Origin: Terriglobia bacterium
GTDB taxonomy: Bacteria > Acidobacteriota > Terriglobia > UBA7540
DNA: 45,964 bases
Assembly: GCA_020072905.1 (NCBI GenBank)
Contig: JAIQGB010000060.1
Coordinates: 1-45,964, forward strand
Reading direction: 5' to 3'
Shown here: positions 8,414 to 17,188 of the stretch, in pieces
Position numbering within the stretch: position 1 is the stretch's first letter
How the letters are laid out: each line of letters begins with the position of its first letter
Notes under the pieces: generated by a model
The model's database searches: none
Seen by the model: the letters and a program-made list of their open reading frames with translations, nothing else
Told to the model about the DNA's origin: nothing
Made by a program: the position numbers and the translations under genes

Positions 8414-9259
8414 TCAATAAACCACCTTCATTAGGCACAAACCCTGCGCGGGCGCGGTGGGTCCGGCGAGGGTCCGGTCGCGCGCGCCAAGAATCCTCGC
8501 AACGTCTTGCGGGGCGAGTTTCCCTCGCCCGACCTCCATGAGTGTCCCCACCATATTACGCACCATGTGGTGGAGGAAGCCGTTGCCGGTCACCTCGTAC
8601 ACTAACAGGGCTGTACGCGGCCGCCGGAAGAGCCGCGAGGAGAGAATCGTTCGCACCATCTCTCGGTCGCCCCCGCCGCCTGTTACAACTCCGTTCCCTG
8701 CCGTTCGTTTTTCTCGCATCATTCTGAATTCTGACTTCTGGCTTCTGACTTCCCTCTCCTTGCCCGGTTCCTCTTCGCCAGATGTTGCCGCAAACGACGT
8801 GAAATCGTGCTCCCCCTCGAAGAGCCGGGCCGCTTGCGCCATGCGCTCGTGGTCGAGCGGAAAAGGATGGTGGCAGACAAACCTCCACAGAAAGGGGGAA
8901 CAAACCGGCGCCTGGAGAATGCGATACCGGTACGTTTTGGAGCGTGCGTCGTAGCGGGCGTGGAAGTTCTCCGCGACTTCGCGCGCGACTTTGATGCGGA
9001 CTGTCGGTGGGAGCAGGTTGTTCAAGGCCTTGGCGAGGTTTTCGCAGGGAATCGGACTGGCGATTTTGAAGTTCGCCACCTGATTGAGGGCGTGCACACC
9101 GGCATCGGTGCGGCCCGAACCCCAAACATGGACGGGTTTGCCCGTCAGGCGCGCGATGGCCGTCTCCAGGCACTCCTGGACCGTCAGCAAATCGGGCTGC
9201 CGCTGCCAGCCGTGAAAGTCCGTCCCGTCGTAGGCAAGCACCAGCCGGACGTTGCGCAT
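8414..9259 (-). CDS. truA: tRNA pseudouridine(38-40) synthase TruA with a repeat-derived insertion
   Basis: Converts U38-40 of the tRNA anticodon arm to pseudouridine. Seen: the N-terminal LAYDGTDFHGWQ motif, catalytic Asp52 in GSGRTDAGVHA, the FHARYDARSKTYRYRI segment, EGEHDFTSFAA, and the C-terminal GNGFLHHMVRNMVGTLMEVG and LAGPTAPAQGLCL motifs. All core motifs are intact. Between GEHDFTSFAATSG and VRTI there is an extra stretch of about 35-40 residues (about 163-200) that TruA proteins usually lack. Its middle part (EVRSQKSEF, residues 170-178) is encoded by the 7-nt repeat at 8722-8752, and the rest is Gly/Arg/Lys-rich. This loop is between strands, so the enzyme probably tolerates it. 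The gene is 281 aa and stands alone. Confidence 0.95.
   Translation of the reverse strand: MRNVRLVLAYDGTDFHGWQRQPDLLTVQECLETAIARLTGKPVHVWGSGRTDAGVHALNQVANFKIASPIPCENLAKALNNLLPPTVRIKVAREVAENFHARYDARSKTYRYRILQAPVCSPFLWRFVCHHPFPLDHERMAQAARLFEGEHDFTSFAATSGEEEPGKEREVRSQKSEFRMMREKRTAGNGVVTGGGGDREMVRTILSSRLFRRPRTALLVYEVTGNGFLHHMVRNMVGTLMEVGRGKLAPQDVARILGARDRTLAGPTAPAQGLCLMKVVY
8722..8752. repeat. 7-nt near-tandem array inside truA
   Basis: Four consecutive units close to TCTGACT on the plus strand (AGTCAGA on the truA coding strand), with one TCTGGCT variant. It is the same unit family, in the same 3-unit order, as arrays at 23717-23741 and 25892-25923. It lies wholly inside the truA coding sequence, in frame. 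Confidence 0.8.
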
Positions 9260-9689
9260 AGGCCGTTGCCTGAGGATGCAGCCAGAGGGAGTAAATACGC
9301 GCTGCTCGGTGTTGTCAAGCCGCAGGATGCGAGAACTGGTGAGGCTCTTCGGTCGGGTGGGCGCGAGTCCGCCGTGTGTCCGATTTCGAACAGGGCAATC
9401 CCAAACGCGGGCAGAGGGTCGTTTCGCCGGCCACCCCAGTGGCGCTAAGCAATTGATAATACAGCCACAAATCTGGACCCGGTTGGCAGACGCATTGCGG
9501 TGTACTGCATCCCTGAGGTGGAGACCTATGGGGCAATTTTACACAATCCTTGGTACAGCCCGCCGGATGCCAGCCTGCCAACGAAGCGCTCTTGCCCGGC
9601 GAACCGGAGGGCTTGTTCCAAACCGACCGAAGGCTGACACGTCGAAACATCCAGGACGCACCGAGACAATCGTTAGAGAGGACCTCACC
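9260..9689. other. Gene-free stretch between truA and the SpoIIE-type regulator (divergent)
   Basis: Probable promoter region for both genes. The regulator's frame is open upstream to 9252, but those 146 residues look non-coding (Arg/Pro/Ser-rich, no motif), and AGAGAGGA directly before the ATG at 9690 marks the start. A GATAAT-like -10 near 9456-9463 has no good -35. No RNA gene or repeat was seen. Confidence 0.4.
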
Positions 9690-10832
9690 ATGGAAGCCGC
9701 TAGTTCAGAATCGCCGCGGGTCCTGATCGCCGACGACCAGCACTCCGTCAGGGAGGCCCTGCGCCTGCTGCTCAAGACGGCGGGATATCAGGCCGAGGGT
9801 GTTTCGTCTCCCCAGGCGGCACTGACCGCGCTCGAAAACGACTCTTTCGACGCCCTCCTGCTCGACCTGAATTATTCCCGGGACACGACCTCCGGGGCCG
9901 AAGGGCTGGACCTCCTCTCGCGGATTCAGGCCCTCGACCGGAATCTTCCCGTGGTCGTCATGACGGCCTGGGGCAACATGGAACTGGCCGTCCAGGCCAT
10001 GCAACGCGGCGCCGTGGACTTCATCCTCAAGCCCTGGGAAAACGCGCGCGTCCTGGCATGCCTCCAAACCCAAATCGGGCGGCGCGCGACGGCGCGAGAC
10101 CAGCGCCAGCGACTCGAAGAGGAATTCCGCGAAGCTCGGCGGGTGCAGGAACGCCTGATGATGGAGGAGATTCCGCAATTTGCCGGGCTCGAAGTTGCAG
10201 CGGTCTGGCAGCCAGCGCGCATGGTGGGTGGCGACTACTGCGACGTCCTCAAGTTCACCGAGACGACGGCGGGCATCTGCATCGCGGACGTAGCCGGAAA
10301 GGGCATTCCTGCCGCGCTGCTCATGTCGAACGTGCAGGCGGCGGTGCGTACGCTGGCCTCCCCAACCTGCGAGCCGCGCGAATTGTGCGCGCAACTGAAC
10401 CAGATCCTCTGCCAGAACACTTCCGCCGAAAAATTCGTAACCCTGTTCTACGGGTTGATCGATACGAAAGCAAAGAAGCTGGTCTATTGCAATGCCGGGC
10501 ACGTCGCGCCACGCCTGCTCCGGCCCGACGGTTCCCTGCTCCGGCTCGAAGCGGGAGGCCCGGTGCTCGGGGAGTTCATCCGCTGGCAAGCCACGCAGGG
10601 CGAGGTGGACCTCCCGAGCGGCGCCCGCCTGCTTTGCGTCACGGACGGCATTCTCGAGGCGGCGGACTCACAGGGCGACGAATTCGGCGACGCCCGGCTG
10701 GACGATCTGTTGGCGTCGAAACCCGGCCTCAGCGCCGAGGCCCTCCGCGACCGTGTAATGCGCGCTGCCGCCGAGCACTGCGGCGGCCAGTTCGACGACG
10801 ACGCGACCGTACTGGCCCTGGGCCTCCGCTGA
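9690..10832 (+). CDS. Response regulator with receiver and SpoIIE/PP2C phosphatase domains
   Basis: 380 aa. It is a RsbU/RsbP-like regulator whose phosphorylation would control a PP2C Ser/Thr phosphatase, typically acting on an anti-sigma-factor antagonist. The receiver domain spans about 9-125 with acidic Asp15/Asp16, phosphoacceptor Asp59, Thr92 region and Lys114. A coiled linker (about 128-165) follows. The phosphatase domain (about 175-378) shows VGGDYCDV, IADVAGKGIPAALLMS, YCNAGHVAP, VTDGILEA and the final DDDATVLAL metal-binding motif. The start at 9690 is set by AGAGAGGA seven nt upstream. No kinase, anti-sigma or STAS gene adjoins it, so the partners are elsewhere. The next gene is the ADOP permease, after a repeat-filled gap. 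Confidence 0.92.
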   Translation: MEAASSESPRVLIADDQHSVREALRLLLKTAGYQAEGVSSPQAALTALENDSFDALLLDLNYSRDTTSGAEGLDLLSRIQALDRNLPVVVMTAWGNMELAVQAMQRGAVDFILKPWENARVLACLQTQIGRRATARDQRQRLEEEFREARRVQERLMMEEIPQFAGLEVAAVWQPARMVGGDYCDVLKFTETTAGICIADVAGKGIPAALLMSNVQAAVRTLASPTCEPRELCAQLNQILCQNTSAEKFVTLFYGLIDTKAKKLVYCNAGHVAPRLLRPDGSLLRLEAGGPVLGEFIRWQATQGEVDLPSGARLLCVTDGILEAADSQGDEFGDARLDDLLASKPGLSAEALRDRVMRAAAEHCGGQFDDDATVLALGLR

Positions 10833-10894
10833 CGTTTTGTTGTGACGCTGATTGTCCCTCTATCGCGGACGCGGACCGGAGGAACGAATCTAGC

Positions 10895-11048
10895 GATTGG
10901 GTGATCGGGTAATTGAGAGATTGAGTGATTTTGCGATCGTGAAATCCCGTGATCACGGGATTTGGGACAGAGAGTTCTGATTTGACCGGTCAGGGACGGA
11001 GCTATTTCAATCGCTAAATCACCTGATCGCTCAATCACTCAATCACTG
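10895..11048. repeat. 8-nt near-tandem repeat, inverted arm pair
   Basis: The left arm (10895-10966) is nine consecutive 8-nt units near GATTGAGT or GATCGGGT. The right arm (11009-11048) is five units near AATCACTC, the reverse complement of the left unit. A 42-nt spacer separates the arms. The right arm ends exactly at the codon CTT (11049) of the ADOP permease frame. The arms could pair into a long imperfect hairpin. Confidence 0.85.
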
Positions 11049-11075
11049 CTTCAGGATGCAAAATACGGCCTGCGC

Positions 11076-13583
11076 ATGCTGGCCAAGAATCCCGGCTTCA
11101 CCACCGTGGCGGTCATCACGCTGGCCCTCGGCACCGGCGCGAACACCGCGATCTTCACCTTGCTGAACGCAGCGATGCTCAAGTCTCTGCCCGTAGCAAA
11201 TCCTGAGCAACTCTACCGCCTCGGTGACACTAACAATTGCTGCGTTATGACCGGAACTCAGGGCAGCTTTGTTCTCTACTCGTATCCGCTCTACGAGGAA
11301 CTCCGCGATCACACGCCAGAATTCAGCGAACTTGCCGCCCTCACGCCCTTCCTAACGGACCTGAGCATCCGCCGCAGCGGCGCCTCCGGACCTGCTGAAC
11401 CCTACCAAGGCGAATTTGTCTCCGCAAATTACTTCGCGATGTTTGGCATCGGTGGTTTTGCCGGACGCACCCTCACATCAGCCGACGACACGCCGGAGGC
11501 ACCACCGGTCGCGGTGATGAATTATCACACTTGGCAGCGGCATTTCGGCCTCGACCCCTCTGTCATCGGTTCTACCTTCAACATCAACGGCATCGCCTGC
11601 ACGCTGGCGGGCGTTGCGCCGCCAGGTTTCTACGGTGACACTCTGCGCAGCGACCCGCCGGATTTCTGGCTTCCACTCGGCACAGAGCCAGCCCTAAATC
11701 GACAAGACAGCCGATTGCACAGTTCAGAACTTGAATGGCTCTATCTCATCGGACGCCTGCGGCCGGGCGTCAAGGTCGTTCAGGCGCAGTCCCACCTGAC
11801 GGTCGAGCTCCAACAGGCGCTGTGGCAAGCAGGCTTGGCCAGCGCCACACCGGAACAGCGCAACGATGTCGCTTTGGTAGAAGCGGCCAGACAAGAAATC
11901 GCCCGGCAACATATCCGGCTCACACCTGCCGCGAGCGGAGTGGACCGGATGCAGACTGGGTACGCTGCAGGCTTAAGACTGCTGGTGATCCTCTCGGGCC
12001 TGGTGCTGCTGATCACCTGCGCCAATATCGCCAATTTGCTAGTGGCGCGCGGCACTGCAAGCCGCTTGCAGACAGCTATTCGGGTGGCGCTTGGCGCACC
12101 GCGAGGGCGACTCGTGCGCCAGATGCTGACCGAAAGCGTGCTGCTGGCACTGCTTGGCGGAGGGGCGGGGCTGTATCTTGCCTATGCGGGGACTCGCGCC
12201 ATCCTGCTCGTCGCTTTCCGCGGAGCACACTATGTCCCCATCAGCGCCAGCCCTTCCCCTCTGGTGCTCGCCTTCGCTTTCCTGCTCTCGCTCGTTACCG
12301 GGATTGTCTTCGGCATAGCGCCCGCGTGGATCGCGTCGCATTCCGATCCCGCCGACGCCCTGCGCGGCGCTGGCCGCTCCACCCGCGACCGCTCCTCGCT
12401 AGTGCGCCGGTCTCTGGTGGTCCTCCAAGTGGCTCTCTCGCTCGTACTCCTGGCTGCCGCGGGCTTGCTAACGAAAAGTTTGCGCAATCTCCATGAGCAG
12501 CAGTTTGGTTTCGAGACTCAAGGCCGTCTGATAGTCAAGGTCGATCCCGCCCTCTCTGGTTACACGGTCGCTCGTCGCGTGGGCCTCTACCGCAAGCTTC
12601 AGCAGAGGCTCGAACAGACCCCTGGCGTGCTCAGTGCCAGTCTCTCTGGGTACAGCCCCATGGAGGGCCAAAACTGGAATGAGGACGTTTACATCGAAGG
12701 GCGTACGCCTGCAAACAATTCCGGCCGGGATCAAAACAGCTCTTTGGACCGCGTCGGCGCACATTACTTTGAGACCATCGGAACTCGACTGCTGCGTGGC
12801 CGACTCATCGGCGACCAGGATGCCCTTGGGTCGCTCCACGAGGCCGTCATCAATCGAACCTTCGCTCAAAAGTTCTTCCCCGGCGAGGACCCGATTGGCC
12901 AACACTTCGGCATTGGGGACCCTCGTCACAGCGGGGATTATGAAATCGTGGGCATCGTCGAAGACGCGAAATATCAGAATGCGCGGGAGCCCGCGTACCC
13001 CACGGCTTTCCTCCCGCTGTTGGTAACGCCTTCAGAAGCGGCGGACATTCACGATATTGAGTTGCGCGTAGCCGGCAAGCCGGAGAATCTCGAGCGCGCC
13101 GTGCGCCGCGCTGTGTCCGACATTGACCCAAACCTGACGGTGCTTGACATGATGAGCTTCGCCGAGCAGGTCGCCCGCAATTTCAATCAGGACCGTCTGA
13201 TCGCGCGACTCACCGAGTTCTTCGGCTTGTTGGCGCTCGTCCTTGCTTGCGTCGGCCTCTACGGTCTGACCGCTTACTCCGTGGCACGCCGGACCAACGA
13301 AATCGGCATTCGCATGACGCTCGGGGCTAATCGCAGAAACATCGCTGGCCTGGTGCTGCGCGGCGTATTCAAGCAAGTGATCTTGGGTTTGGCCATCGGT
13401 ATGCCCGTGGCCCTGGTGGGCGGGCGGTTGCTTTCCAGTGAGCTCTTCGGCGTCAAAAGCCACGACCCGCTCATTCTTGGCTTGACAGCCGCTATTCTGG
13501 CCGCCTGTGGGCTTGTGGCCGGATTCATCCCCGCGCGCCGGGCGACCAAGGTCGATCCCCTGGTGGCGCTGCGCTACGAGTAG
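11076..13583 (+). CDS. ADOP-family orphan ABC permease (MacB/FtsX type)
   Basis: 835 aa. Acidobacterial duplicated orphan permease: the FtsX/MacB permease fold repeated, with no ATPase gene beside it. Seen: MLAKNPGFT followed by VAVITLALGTGANTAIFTLL (TM1), a MacB_PCD periplasmic domain (about 40-270), the first FtsX block with TMs from about 297 to 420, a second periplasmic domain, and the last FtsX block (about 715-830) ending in IPARRATKVDPLVALR, the family terminus. The homologous frame continues upstream as LLQDAKYGLR to 11046, matching the usual ADOP start, but no ATG, GTG or TTG is present before the stop at 10983. The ATG at 11076 is therefore the first usable standard start and has no good SD. 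TolC follows 344 nt later and could be its outer-membrane partner. Confidence 0.9.
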   Translation: MLAKNPGFTTVAVITLALGTGANTAIFTLLNAAMLKSLPVANPEQLYRLGDTNNCCVMTGTQGSFVLYSYPLYEELRDHTPEFSELAALTPFLTDLSIRRSGASGPAEPYQGEFVSANYFAMFGIGGFAGRTLTSADDTPEAPPVAVMNYHTWQRHFGLDPSVIGSTFNINGIACTLAGVAPPGFYGDTLRSDPPDFWLPLGTEPALNRQDSRLHSSELEWLYLIGRLRPGVKVVQAQSHLTVELQQALWQAGLASATPEQRNDVALVEAARQEIARQHIRLTPAASGVDRMQTGYAAGLRLLVILSGLVLLITCANIANLLVARGTASRLQTAIRVALGAPRGRLVRQMLTESVLLALLGGGAGLYLAYAGTRAILLVAFRGAHYVPISASPSPLVLAFAFLLSLVTGIVFGIAPAWIASHSDPADALRGAGRSTRDRSSLVRRSLVVLQVALSLVLLAAAGLLTKSLRNLHEQQFGFETQGRLIVKVDPALSGYTVARRVGLYRKLQQRLEQTPGVLSASLSGYSPMEGQNWNEDVYIEGRTPANNSGRDQNSSLDRVGAHYFETIGTRLLRGRLIGDQDALGSLHEAVINRTFAQKFFPGEDPIGQHFGIGDPRHSGDYEIVGIVEDAKYQNAREPAYPTAFLPLLVTPSEAADIHDIELRVAGKPENLERAVRRAVSDIDPNLTVLDMMSFAEQVARNFNQDRLIARLTEFFGLLALVLACVGLYGLTAYSVARRTNEIGIRMTLGANRRNIAGLVLRGVFKQVILGLAIGMPVALVGGRLLSSELFGVKSHDPLILGLTAAILAACGLVAGFIPARRATKVDPLVALRYE

Positions 13584-13927
13584 CGGCGGATTTATCTTGC
13601 CACTCGCCTTTGGCGGCGTGAAGCCGCCTCTACGTGCCGGGCGGGCCACGAGGCGTTGTCAGGGCAGTGCCGCAATGCTAGACTGCTGCGTTATGTTTGA
13701 GTTGTGGGAAACATCGAAAAGGATCGGCACTCGGACGAGGATCGGACAAATTTGGGCATGTCATGATTATCACCGCCCCTCTGCCTTCCTTGGGCTCTCG
13801 GGCCCTCCAAAGAAAGATGCGTCGCCTGCTATCCTTTCTTTGAAACCCCGCGTCCTAGATTTTCGTAAGTATACTCAGTAACGGCAGTTCGATTCGGAAT
13901 CTAAATGTGCAGGGAGACAGACACTCC
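13584..13927. other. Gene-free stretch between the ADOP permease and the TolC-like gene
   Basis: Contains a small hairpin repeat at 13612-13628. An open frame (13507-13881, plus) overlaps the end of the permease and looks non-coding. A TATACT near 13872 may be a -10 for the TolC-like gene, but its only TTGAAA partner is 24 nt upstream, too far. AGGGAGA at 13911-13917 is the ribosome-binding site of the next gene. Confidence 0.4.
13612..13628. repeat. Small GC hairpin repeat
   Basis: GGCGGC and GCCGCC flank a 5-nt GTGAA loop, 29 nt past the permease stop. It may act as a weak terminator or be a REP-like element; no T tract follows. Confidence 0.4.
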
Positions 13928-15901
13928 ATGAGCCCTAAACGTCAGCACTGGCTGCTTGCCGCTCTCACCCTGGGACTACTCCTAGTTTCGCAGACCCTCG
14001 GTGCCCAGGAGGCAAAGCCTTCCAAACCTCCGATTTTGCAGTATGGAAACACACGCTGGTTCCCCACCGTCTGGGCGCCGTATGGCACCCCTTACGTCCC
14101 CGCCTCAAATATGAGCAACTCCGAGCGCCTCCACTCGCTCCTGCAAGATGGCAAGTTATACCTCACCGTTAGCGATGCCATCGCCCTGGGGCTGGAAAAC
14201 AACTTGGATATTGCCGTATCCCGCTACAACATTGGCTATGCGCAGACGGATATCTTGCGTGCCCAGGGTGGTGGCGCGGCGCGCGGATTCGCTGGATCTT
14301 TCAGTTCGGCTGCGCTCTTTGCGGGCGCCATCGGCGGCGGTGTTACGAGCGGTGGCGGAGGAGGTACAAGCCGGGCCGGCGGCACGTCAGGCGGTGCAAG
14401 TGCCTCGCAATTCGGCGGCGGCACGTTTGACCCTTCCGTCTTCTTCTCGATGGGCTGGGACCGAAACACCTCTCCCCTCGGCACTACCGTCGTGACAGGC
14501 GTTCCCTTTGTGACTTCCCAAGGAACGAGCTACACGATGGGTTACACTCAAGCCTTTCAGACCGGGACTAGTTTCCAGGTTTTCACGGGAGGCTCGCGCG
14601 GCACGACGACCTCATTAACGCCGGTCTTCAATCCCCAGGTCAACACGTTCCTGGGGACGGGCTTTACTCAGCCCTTGCTGAATGGCTTTGGTCGCCGGGC
14701 AAACTCCATTCAGATCCGCATCGCCCAAGACGAAATGAAGTCCGGCTACTCACTTTTCCGCCAGCAGGTCATTACCACCGTCGCCCAAATTCTGAACAAC
14801 TACTGGGATTACCTGACCTTCAGGGAGAATGTCCGCGTTGCGGAGCAGGCGCTGGCCTACGCCCAGAAGCTTCTTTCTGATAACAAACGGCAAGTCGAAA
14901 TTGGCACGCTGGCGCCCATTGAAGTGGTTCGAGCGGAATCCGAAGTGGCAGGGCGGCAGCAGGACTTGATCGTGGCCCAGACCAACTTGCAGCAACAGGC
15001 CGAAATCATCAAGACAGCCCTCTCCAAGCAGGTCGGGCCGGAGTTGGCCGGTGCCCAAATCGTCGCGCAGGACAATCTTCCCGAGCCCCAATCCGATGAC
15101 GTCCCGTCGCTTGACGAGGCGTTGAAACTAGCCTTCGCCAACCGCCCGGAAATCGAACAGAGCGATTTGAAGCTCAGAGATCAGGACTACACGATCGCGG
15201 CCAGACGCAATTCACTGCTCCCCTCTCTCAACATATTTGCCAGCTACATTGCGGTGGGTTTGGCCGGCAATCAGTTGATCTGTCCGGCGGGGAGCAGTTC
15301 CTTTGGGGGACAATGCATCGTCCAGGGTGACGGATTCGTTCCCACGCTCGGCACCTCCGCCGGCGGAGTCTCTCAGGCCCTTTCCCAGACCTGGAAAGGC
15401 CAGTACCCGGATTATTCCTTCGGCCTCACCCTTTCGATCCCGATTCGCAACCGTTCCGCCCAGGCCGACGCCGCCCGCGCCCTTCTGGAACGTCGCCAGC
15501 TCGAGACGCAGTTGCAGCAATTCAAGAACAACATCGCTCAGCAGGTTCGCAGCGCGGAGATCGGGGTGATTCAGGCCAAGGCGCAAGTTGAGGCCGCCCG
15601 TAAGGCGGTGGTCCTGTACCAGCAGAGTCTGGACGCCGAGCAGAAGAAATTTCAATTGGGCGAGTCAACCGTCTTTCTGGTCATCCAGGCCCAACGCGAT
15701 TTGGCGACGGCAGAGGGCAATGAGGTAAAGGCGCGTTCCACTTACGCCAAGTCCGTCACGCAGTTCCAACAGCAGACGGCGACGATACTCCAGAAATACA
15801 ATGTGGAATTGAGCGACGCAATCTCCGGACACGTCGAACGCTCGCCGAACATTCCGGGCGCACCTTCGACGCCCCCGCCCTCGACTCCCCCGGGCAGCTA
15901 A
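13928..15901 (+). CDS. TolC-family outer-membrane efflux protein
   Basis: 657 aa from the ATG at 13928 (AGGGAGA ten nt upstream); a GTG at 13907 would add seven residues. Signal peptide at residues 1-27. Two OEP repeats of coiled-coil helices and strands: the first after AIALGLENNLDIAVSRYN, the second from LDEALKLAFANRPEIEQSDL, with long Gln/Ala-rich helices and a C-terminal segment EVKARSTYAKSVTQFQQQ. It is longer than the usual 430-500 aa because of a Gly/Ser-rich insert at about residues 112-175 and another insert near residues 435-480, as in other acidobacterial outer-membrane factors. It forms the trimeric exit duct for efflux pumps or type I secretion. No membrane-fusion protein is beside it. 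A Pro-rich tail ends the protein. Confidence 0.92.
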   Translation: MSPKRQHWLLAALTLGLLLVSQTLGAQEAKPSKPPILQYGNTRWFPTVWAPYGTPYVPASNMSNSERLHSLLQDGKLYLTVSDAIALGLENNLDIAVSRYNIGYAQTDILRAQGGGAARGFAGSFSSAALFAGAIGGGVTSGGGGGTSRAGGTSGGASASQFGGGTFDPSVFFSMGWDRNTSPLGTTVVTGVPFVTSQGTSYTMGYTQAFQTGTSFQVFTGGSRGTTTSLTPVFNPQVNTFLGTGFTQPLLNGFGRRANSIQIRIAQDEMKSGYSLFRQQVITTVAQILNNYWDYLTFRENVRVAEQALAYAQKLLSDNKRQVEIGTLAPIEVVRAESEVAGRQQDLIVAQTNLQQQAEIIKTALSKQVGPELAGAQIVAQDNLPEPQSDDVPSLDEALKLAFANRPEIEQSDLKLRDQDYTIAARRNSLLPSLNIFASYIAVGLAGNQLICPAGSSSFGGQCIVQGDGFVPTLGTSAGGVSQALSQTWKGQYPDYSFGLTLSIPIRNRSAQADAARALLERRQLETQLQQFKNNIAQQVRSAEIGVIQAKAQVEAARKAVVLYQQSLDAEQKKFQLGESTVFLVIQAQRDLATAEGNEVKARSTYAKSVTQFQQQTATILQKYNVELSDAISGHVERSPNIPGAPSTPPPSTPPGS

Positions 15902-15933
15902 CACCCAGGAGTCGGCGAGTTCCCAGGCCGCGC

Positions 15934-15960
15934 GCGCACAGGACTATGGCACCTGTGCGC
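15934..15960. terminator. Candidate bidirectional terminator hairpin
   Basis: A perfect 9-bp stem (GCGCACAGG with CCTGTGCGC, 9-nt loop) lies between the convergent TolC-like gene (ends 15901) and SMP-30 gene (ends 15944). It overlaps the last codons of the latter. No strong T tract on either side. Confidence 0.4.
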
Positions 15961-16975
15961 CTTGGCTATTTACGTATAGCGAATAGAGCGACTGGCTGGC
16001 GGCCATGAACAGCCGGTTGCGCTTGACGCCGCCGAAGCAGAGATTGGCGCAGGTCTCGGGAAGCAGAATTTTGCCAAGGAGCGCACCGTCGGGGGCGATG
16101 ACGTGCACGCCGTCGTAGCCCTCACCCGCCCAGCCGGCCGCCGACCAGATGTTGCCCTCGGTATCGCAGCGGATTCCGTCCGAACTTCCCTTGCCCATAT
16201 CGCAGAATAAACGACCGTTGGCGAGCCGCCGGCCATCAAGCACGTCAAAAACTCGGATGGGGTGAGGCTTCCCCGCCGCCGGCCCTGTATCGACGATATA
16301 AAGCTTCTTCTCGTCCGGCGAAAAGCACAACCCGTTGGGCCGCGCAAAGTCGCTCGCCACGACCGTCACCTCTCCGCTTTGTGACTCGAGGCGATAGACG
16401 TTGGGCGGCAACTCGAACTTATCGACGTGCCCCTCGTAGTTTGACAGGATTCCATACCCAGGATCCGTAAACCAGATGCTCCCGTTGGAATGCACGACGG
16501 CATCGTTGGGCGCGTTTAGCCGCTTGCCCTGGTAGTGGTCCATGAGCACGGTGACCGTGCCGTCGTATTCGGTGCGGGTCACGCGGCGCGAATCGTGCTC
16601 GCAGGTGATGAGGCGTCCCTGCTTGTCGCGCGTGTTGCCGTTCGAGTAGTTGGAGGGCTGGCGAAAGACGCTCACTTCGCCCGTCTCCTCCGCCCAGCGC
16701 AGGATGCGGTTGTTGGGAATATCGCTCCAGAGCACGTAGCGCCCGTCGCCGAACCACACCGGCCCCTCCGCCCAGCGGCAGCCCGTGTAGAGACGCTCGA
16801 TTGCCGCGTTGCCCTGTCGCAGTTTCTCAAAACGCGGGTCGATGGTTTGCACGGCGGCGTCGGGATAACGGACGACGGCGGGCTTGTCTCCACCCCTGGC
16901 TCGACTCCACGGCGCAATGGCCACGGACGCGGCCGCCGTTGCCGCGGCGCTCAAGAATGTTCGCCGTTGCATCAT
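15944..16975 (-). CDS. SMP-30/gluconolactonase-like exported protein
   Basis: 343 aa. Probable periplasmic lactonase or calcium-dependent hydrolase on a six-bladed beta-propeller. The N-terminus QRRTFLSAAATAAASVAIAP has a twin-arginine-like motif, so export by Tat is likely, and tatC lies at the far end of this window. Propeller marks: EGPVWFGDGRYVLWSDI with the metal-binding Glu, NGNTRDKQGRLITCEH, LNAPNDAVVHSNGSIWFTDP, ARPNGLCFSPDEKKLYIVD with metal-binding Asn and Asp, and a further SDGIRCDTEGNIW blade. All metal positions (Glu, Asn, Asp) are present. Substrate is unknown; glucono-1,5-lactone or another sugar lactone is the family norm. It is convergent with tolC and divergent from the mutase gene. 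Confidence 0.9.
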   Translation of the reverse strand: MMQRRTFLSAAATAAASVAIAPWSRARGGDKPAVVRYPDAAVQTIDPRFEKLRQGNAAIERLYTGCRWAEGPVWFGDGRYVLWSDIPNNRILRWAEETGEVSVFRQPSNYSNGNTRDKQGRLITCEHDSRRVTRTEYDGTVTVLMDHYQGKRLNAPNDAVVHSNGSIWFTDPGYGILSNYEGHVDKFELPPNVYRLESQSGEVTVVASDFARPNGLCFSPDEKKLYIVDTGPAAGKPHPIRVFDVLDGRRLANGRLFCDMGKGSSDGIRCDTEGNIWSAAGWAGEGYDGVHVIAPDGALLGKILLPETCANLCFGGVKRNRLFMAASQSLYSLYVNSQGAQVP

Positions 16976-17134
16976 TTGATCCTCCCACTCGCCCTCTTTG
17001 GGTCGAAAAACAAGTCCCGGCTTTCGGAACGCCCACCCGGCGGGGTGATGTTACCACCGGACTACCCACTTGCCACGGAAAACATGAGCGATGCCCCCGA
17101 GAAGCTTCCGAGAGGCCCGAATTGCCCCCGCCGT

Positions 17135-17164
17135 TTGACATTCTCTTTGCCGGTGCAATAAGAT
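17135..17164 (+). promoter_or_regulatory. Candidate sigma70-type promoter of the acyl-CoA mutase cluster
   Basis: A perfect TTGACA at 17135-17140, then TAAGAT at 17159-17164 with 18-nt spacing. A start near 17171 gives an 18-nt leader before the ATG at 17189. No cobalamin riboswitch fits in the remaining leader. Confidence 0.5.
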
Positions 17165-17188
17165 TTCGTCTGGGCTGCTGCTCACACG

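Noticed and set aside
11076..15901. Complete tripartite MacAB-TolC efflux operon
   Set aside because: Neither a membrane-fusion protein nor an ATPase gene is present; the permease is an ADOP type, and 344 nt separate it from the TolC-like gene.
17100..17188. Cobalamin riboswitch before the mutase gene
   Set aside because: The leader after the likely promoter is only about 18 nt and no B12-box-like sequence was seen.
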